Shown piece after piece: positions 33,128 to 36,318 of a stretch of DNA of 36,318 nucleotides. Source of the stretch: Alphaproteobacteria bacterium (GTDB taxonomy: Bacteria; Pseudomonadota; Alphaproteobacteria; Rhodobacterales; Rhodobacteraceae); the NCBI GenBank assembly GCA_030431485.1, contig JAUIIR010000042.1, positions 1 through 36,318 on the forward strand, in the 5' to 3' direction. The notes under the pieces are model-generated. The model saw only the letters and a program-made list of their open reading frames with translations, was not told where the DNA came from and did not search any database. Positions within the stretch are counted from its first letter, which is position 1; the number at the start of each line of letters is the position of its first letter. The position numbers were made by a program, and so were the translations under genes.

Positions 33128-35167
33128 TTATTCGTCCAGCCACCACTGCGTGGCCCGGTACGGATAGGTCCGGTAGTACTCGTAGGAGTGCGTCTTGAAG
33201 TCTGCAAAGTTCTTCAGCTTGTTCTGCTGATAGATCGGCGCAGGTGCATTGACCGTCCCGATGAACATCATGTTTTCAACCATTGCCGAAACGAGGTCCG
33301 ATGCGAGTTGTTCGAACTCGGCCGTTCCTTGTGCGGCGGACTGAAGCGCATTGATGTCGTCGATCATGTCTTTTGCCCACTGCGGCGGCTCAACACCAGC
33401 GGCACCGTCAGAGTCGATCCATTCGGCCCAAAGCATTGCGTTGCGAACACCGAAATAGTTCTCGTAGGGCGGCACCCACAGCTCGTTGTTGCCAAGAACA
33501 ATGGCCAGCGGCTGCGACTTGCGCCACATCACAACGTCCAACTGGTTCGAAGATTGTGCCGAGCGATATTCGTCTGGAGTCACTTCTTTGACGACGGATT
33601 GAATACCAACATCGGCCCAGTTCTGCGCGACGAGTTCAACAGTTTGACCGGCAATCCCCTGGGTGGAGAAGTTCAGATTCAGAACAAGCTTATCGCCGTT
33701 CGGAAGTTCACGGAAACCATCTCCGTCTGTGTCAACCATACCAATTCCGTCCAGTGCAGCCTTGGCAGCTTCTGGATCGTATTCGGCTTTATACTGAAGC
33801 CAGCTTTGATCAACGAATTCCGGCAGAGGCGAAAAGCCAACGTATTGCTGCGGTGTACCTTGACCGAAGAAGCCGATCTCATTCAGTTCTGCGCGGTTGA
33901 TGGCCACGGACATTGCCTCGCGGAATGCAAGGTTTCCAAAGACTTCACGCTTAGCCGGGTCTTCGTGCGTCACGTTGAAGCCGAACACGCCCATTGTGAT
34001 CTCGGGACGCAGGTGGATGGTGTAGTCCCCCTTCTCCTGATTTTCGAGCAGGATCGGGGCAGAGGCCAGTTGCAGAGACTGAGACTTATAGTCGACTTCG
34101 CCGTTCACGAGCTTGAGGATACGTACCTCGTTGTCGTTGATGTACAGCTCATCCTGGGTCGAGATATAAGGCAGCTGTTGTCCTGTTGGATCGACCTGGA
34201 AGAAATACGGGTTCGCGACGAGCTTGCGGCCTTCTGTCGTGTCGCTGATGTAGATGTGCGACTCAAGAGTTGGGTATGTCGCCTTAGGCAGCCCATCGAC
34301 GATATCCGCGCGCGACAGCATCGGTGTGGGCGTATCAGTCCAATCCGAGTTGCCGTAATAGGCAAGGATCGCATCATAGCCGTTTTCAAAGCCAAGGCTT
34401 TGAGCATACGCGTCCGCGTCCGGGTTCACATCTGGGTGGAATTGACCAAGGAAATGCTTCGGCTGGAAGGGCTGCGAATAGTGTGTCGCAAAGTGGGCAA
34501 CCAGACCCGGCTTGGGTGCCGGAAGGTTGAAGATGACCGTTGTATCATCCGGCGCCTCAACCGTCATCGGCTCCCCAGCTACCGTGATGTAGTCTTTCGG
34601 CGTTTCAAAGATGTTCGTGTCGAGCATCAGATTGTCGTGATAGAATACAATGTCCGCACTGGTGAACGGAGCTCCGTCCGACCACTTGTGGCCTTCACGC
34701 AGCTTGATCGTCAGCTGGGTGAAATCATCATTCCATTCCCACGATTTTGCGACGTTCGGTACGATGGTCTGCAGATCGTCGGAATAGCGCATCAAGCTGA
34801 CGTGACGCACTGACAGGAAGTCGGATGTGCCTGCTTCCGTCGCGTTCGACAGAACATTCAGCTCACCGCCATACTGACCGACGCTTTCATAGGGGATCAC
34901 AACAAGCGGCTCTGCCGGGATACGATCCGCAAGCGGCGGAAGGTCCGGGTTGCCTTTGATCTGCGCGTTCAACGCCTCGATTTCGGGGTTCGCAGAGAAC
35001 TCCATCGTGCAGCCAGCGGCTTCCTGGAAGGCACTCAGTTCGTATTGCTGTGGAAATTCTCCCGCGGCGACGCCCATCGGATCGGCGACGGTCACTGCCG
35101 GGCAATTGGCATAGGCCGCCGCCGGCAAGGCAATCAAAGCCACGCCTGAAAGTAGAAGTCGTTTCAT
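33128..35167 (-). CDS. ABC transporter substrate-binding protein, family 5, large form
   Basis: A 679-residue periplasmic binding protein with signal peptide MKRLLLSGVALIALPAAAYA (cleavage after residue 20). Family-5 blocks include LTIKLREGHKWSDGAPFTSADI and, later, REAMSVAINRAELNEIGFFG. It is longer than DppA/OppA (about 530-540) and closer to the large YejA-like class, matching the long permease. AGGAGA precedes the ATG at 35167. The ligand is unknown; peptides, opines or large oligosaccharide-like molecules are all possible. It is the first gene of the importer operon, after a 5' leader with a G/C hairpin. Confidence 0.9.
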   Translation of the reverse strand: MKRLLLSGVALIALPAAAYANCPAVTVADPMGVAAGEFPQQYELSAFQEAAGCTMEFSANPEIEALNAQIKGNPDLPPLADRIPAEPLVVIPYESVGQYGGELNVLSNATEAGTSDFLSVRHVSLMRYSDDLQTIVPNVAKSWEWNDDFTQLTIKLREGHKWSDGAPFTSADIVFYHDNLMLDTNIFETPKDYITVAGEPMTVEAPDDTTVIFNLPAPKPGLVAHFATHYSQPFQPKHFLGQFHPDVNPDADAYAQSLGFENGYDAILAYYGNSDWTDTPTPMLSRADIVDGLPKATYPTLESHIYISDTTEGRKLVANPYFFQVDPTGQQLPYISTQDELYINDNEVRILKLVNGEVDYKSQSLQLASAPILLENQEKGDYTIHLRPEITMGVFGFNVTHEDPAKREVFGNLAFREAMSVAINRAELNEIGFFGQGTPQQYVGFSPLPEFVDQSWLQYKAEYDPEAAKAALDGIGMVDTDGDGFRELPNGDKLVLNLNFSTQGIAGQTVELVAQNWADVGIQSVVKEVTPDEYRSAQSSNQLDVVMWRKSQPLAIVLGNNELWVPPYENYFGVRNAMLWAEWIDSDGAAGVEPPQWAKDMIDDINALQSAAQGTAEFEQLASDLVSAMVENMMFIGTVNAPAPIYQQNKLKNFADFKTHSYEYYRTYPYRATQWWLDE

Positions 35168-35197
35168 TTTGTCTCCTGTTGGTTCCAAGTGGTGAAT

Positions 35198-35218
35198 GGG
35201 GGCTGTTCCCCCTTTTTT
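35198..35218 (+). terminator. G5/C5 hairpin with T6 tail on the plus strand
   Basis: GGGGG at 35198-35202 and CCCCC at 35208-35212 flank a 5-base loop and are followed by six T on the plus strand. It lies 30 bases upstream of the binding-protein start, so on the minus strand it is a 5'-leader hairpin. In terminator polarity it faces away from that gene and would stop antisense transcription. Confidence 0.6.
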
Positions 35219-35332
35219 CCCGGTGCGTTCAACGTCCGGTCATTGCGGATGGTCCTGACTTCGCGCGCTCAGTTGGCAGATCGATGCGCGAATAAATCTT
35301 CGTTCTGGCGAAACGCCTCCTTTTCATGCTCC

Positions 35333-35353
35333 GCCCGGTCGAAACAGCCGGGC
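35333..35353 (-). terminator. hairpin after the sulfatase-like gene
   Basis: GCCCGG at 35333-35338 pairs with CCGGGC at 35348-35353 around 9 bases, 45 bases past the sulfatase stop. There is no T-run on the minus strand. It is probably a weak terminator separating that gene from the importer operon. Confidence 0.45.
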
Positions 35354-35398
35354 TTTGTATCTCTGACAACCGTGACAGGTCCGTGACAGGACAAAGGA

Positions 35399-36318
35399 TC
35401 ACGAGGCCACCTTGACGCCATCTGCGGTAATCAGGGTTCGCGAAAATGTGCCATCGGTGTTTGCCATGCGATGGCAAAGCATATCCTGCATCAAATCAAG
35501 CATTGTCTGCATATGTGCTGAATTTTTTGCCAAATTCTGATCCTCATTGCCGTCTGAAACATCCATCAGGATTGGCGGCAGCCCCCCGGCAAACTGCACG
35601 AATCGCATCTGATCACGGCGCAGAACGGCCAGATTCGACGTATCTGGGGACAAATCATGATCGGTCTGCCACAGCGTCGGGCGAATGGGGTCGCCAAAAT
35701 CCAATTCGGAAACTGACACATCGCGCCAGCGCTCTGGATGGCCACCATCCAGGAACGGCTTAAGGCTCATTCCGTCCATCGAATGCGGCGCATCAAGCCC
35801 GAGGCAGTCAAGAATGGTCGGTGTGACATCTATCGACTCGGTCGGCGCGGTTACCACGTGTCCACGCACCGATGCATTTGGCTGGCGTATGACCAAAGGC
35901 ACTTGGAATGCAGCATCGTGGAAGGTCATTTTCCCCCACAAACCGTAGTCCCCAAGCATTTCTCCGTGGTCTGCAGTCAGAACGATGAGGGTGTCATCAT
36001 ACTGACCCGTATCCTTGAGCCAGTGCAGAATGCGTCCAATGTGATGGTCAACTTCCGTAGCCAAACCGAAATACAGTTTTCGGATCATGCGCGTCGTGGC
36101 ATCGCAATTCTCAAGTTCCGGGAACCCCACCACGGTTGACGCCACATTGCTCTTCCGGCGAGCCGTTGCGACGTAGGGATGCCAGTCCGGCTGCCGTGCA
36201 TCACGCGCCGCTGGCATGGCGAAGTCATCGTACATCGTATTGTAGGGCGCAGGCGCGACAAATGGGGGATGTGGCCGGATATAAGTGACCAACCCGAACC
36301 ATCCTTGATCACGTTGGC
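35399..36318 (-). CDS. sulfatase / phosphonate monoester hydrolase family protein (5' end cut off)
   Basis: At least 306 residues of the C-terminal two-thirds of an alkaline-phosphatase-superfamily hydrolase; the frame stays open through the right edge (RDQGWFGLVTYIRPHPPF). YIRPHPPFVAPAPYNTMYDD and VLTADHGEMLGDYGLWGK (the metal-binding Asp-His) are typical of type I sulfatases and phosphonate monoester hydrolases. The N-terminal C-x-P/S-x-R site that carries formylglycine would lie outside the window, so sulfatase and phosphonate-ester activity cannot be separated. It lies 231 bases upstream of the importer operon on the same strand, which suggests it acts on the imported or related compounds. 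Confidence 0.85.
   Translation of the reverse strand, partial: QRDQGWFGLVTYIRPHPPFVAPAPYNTMYDDFAMPAARDARQPDWHPYVATARRKSNVASTVVGFPELENCDATTRMIRKLYFGLATEVDHHIGRILHWLKDTGQYDDTLIVLTADHGEMLGDYGLWGKMTFHDAAFQVPLVIRQPNASVRGHVVTAPTESIDVTPTILDCLGLDAPHSMDGMSLKPFLDGGHPERWRDVSVSELDFGDPIRPTLWQTDHDLSPDTSNLAVLRRDQMRFVQFAGGLPPILMDVSDGNEDQNLAKNSAHMQTMLDLMQDMLCHRMANTDGTFSRTLITADGVKVAS

Noticed and set aside
33188..34813. 541-residue plus-strand frame inside the binding-protein gene
   Set aside because: Antisense shadow rich in Arg, Val and Cys; no start signal or family resemblance.

Overview
The window looks like a chromosomal segment of a marine alphaproteobacterium of the Rhodobacterales (Roseobacter group). 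The evidence is GC-rich coding sequence, a compact xsc/ackA/pta/soeABC sulfonate-sulfite locus, a DUF6638/DUF1523 gene set of the kind I associate with Rhodobacteraceae, and a copy of an intergenic sequence that I recall as common in that order. No rRNA, tRNA, CRISPR array or transposase was seen.

Layout. (1) 1-2447: the start of a divergent minus-strand gene, then an alpha/beta hydrolase, a stand-alone sarcosine-oxidase beta-type flavoprotein and a 50-residue membrane peptide, closed by an intrinsic terminator. (2) 2520-6490, minus strand: an orphan HisKA_2/HWE-type sensor kinase, a glycine-amidinotransferase-like enzyme and a small periplasmic protein. (3) 6667-13886, plus strand: an uncharacterised cassette of a coiled-coil protein, a 372-residue unknown, a Vps4/meiotic-clade-like AAA+ ATPase whose Walker B Glu is Asp, a DUF6638 protein, a two-helix membrane protein and a DUF1523 membrane protein. 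An AT-rich membrane-protein gene has apparently been inserted between the ATPase and the DUF6638 gene. (4) 13930-23632: a sulfonate-carbon and sulfite-detoxification block. Xsc splits sulfoacetaldehyde into sulfite and acetyl phosphate. AckA or Pta turns acetyl phosphate into ATP plus acetate, or into acetyl-CoA. A dedicated citrate synthase can take acetyl-CoA into the TCA cycle, and SoeABC oxidises sulfite to sulfate into the quinone pool. A 54-residue membrane protein is translationally coupled between soeA and soeB. (5) 23940-28813: a polysaccharide locus with an O-antigen-polymerase-like protein, a GT4 glycosyltransferase, and an acyltransferase-3/SGNH protein that has lost its whole catalytic triad. 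(6) 28814-35167, minus strand: a complete family-5 oligopeptide/opine-type ABC importer, followed upstream by a sulfatase-superfamily gene that runs off the right edge.

The strongest leads are the AAA+/coiled-coil/DUF6638 cassette, which resembles an ATPase-driven envelope or membrane-remodelling system and has no function I know of; the pseudo-enzyme acyltransferase/SGNH protein; and the coupled micro-protein inside the sulfite dehydrogenase operon. All functional names rest on reading motifs by eye; no database search was run.
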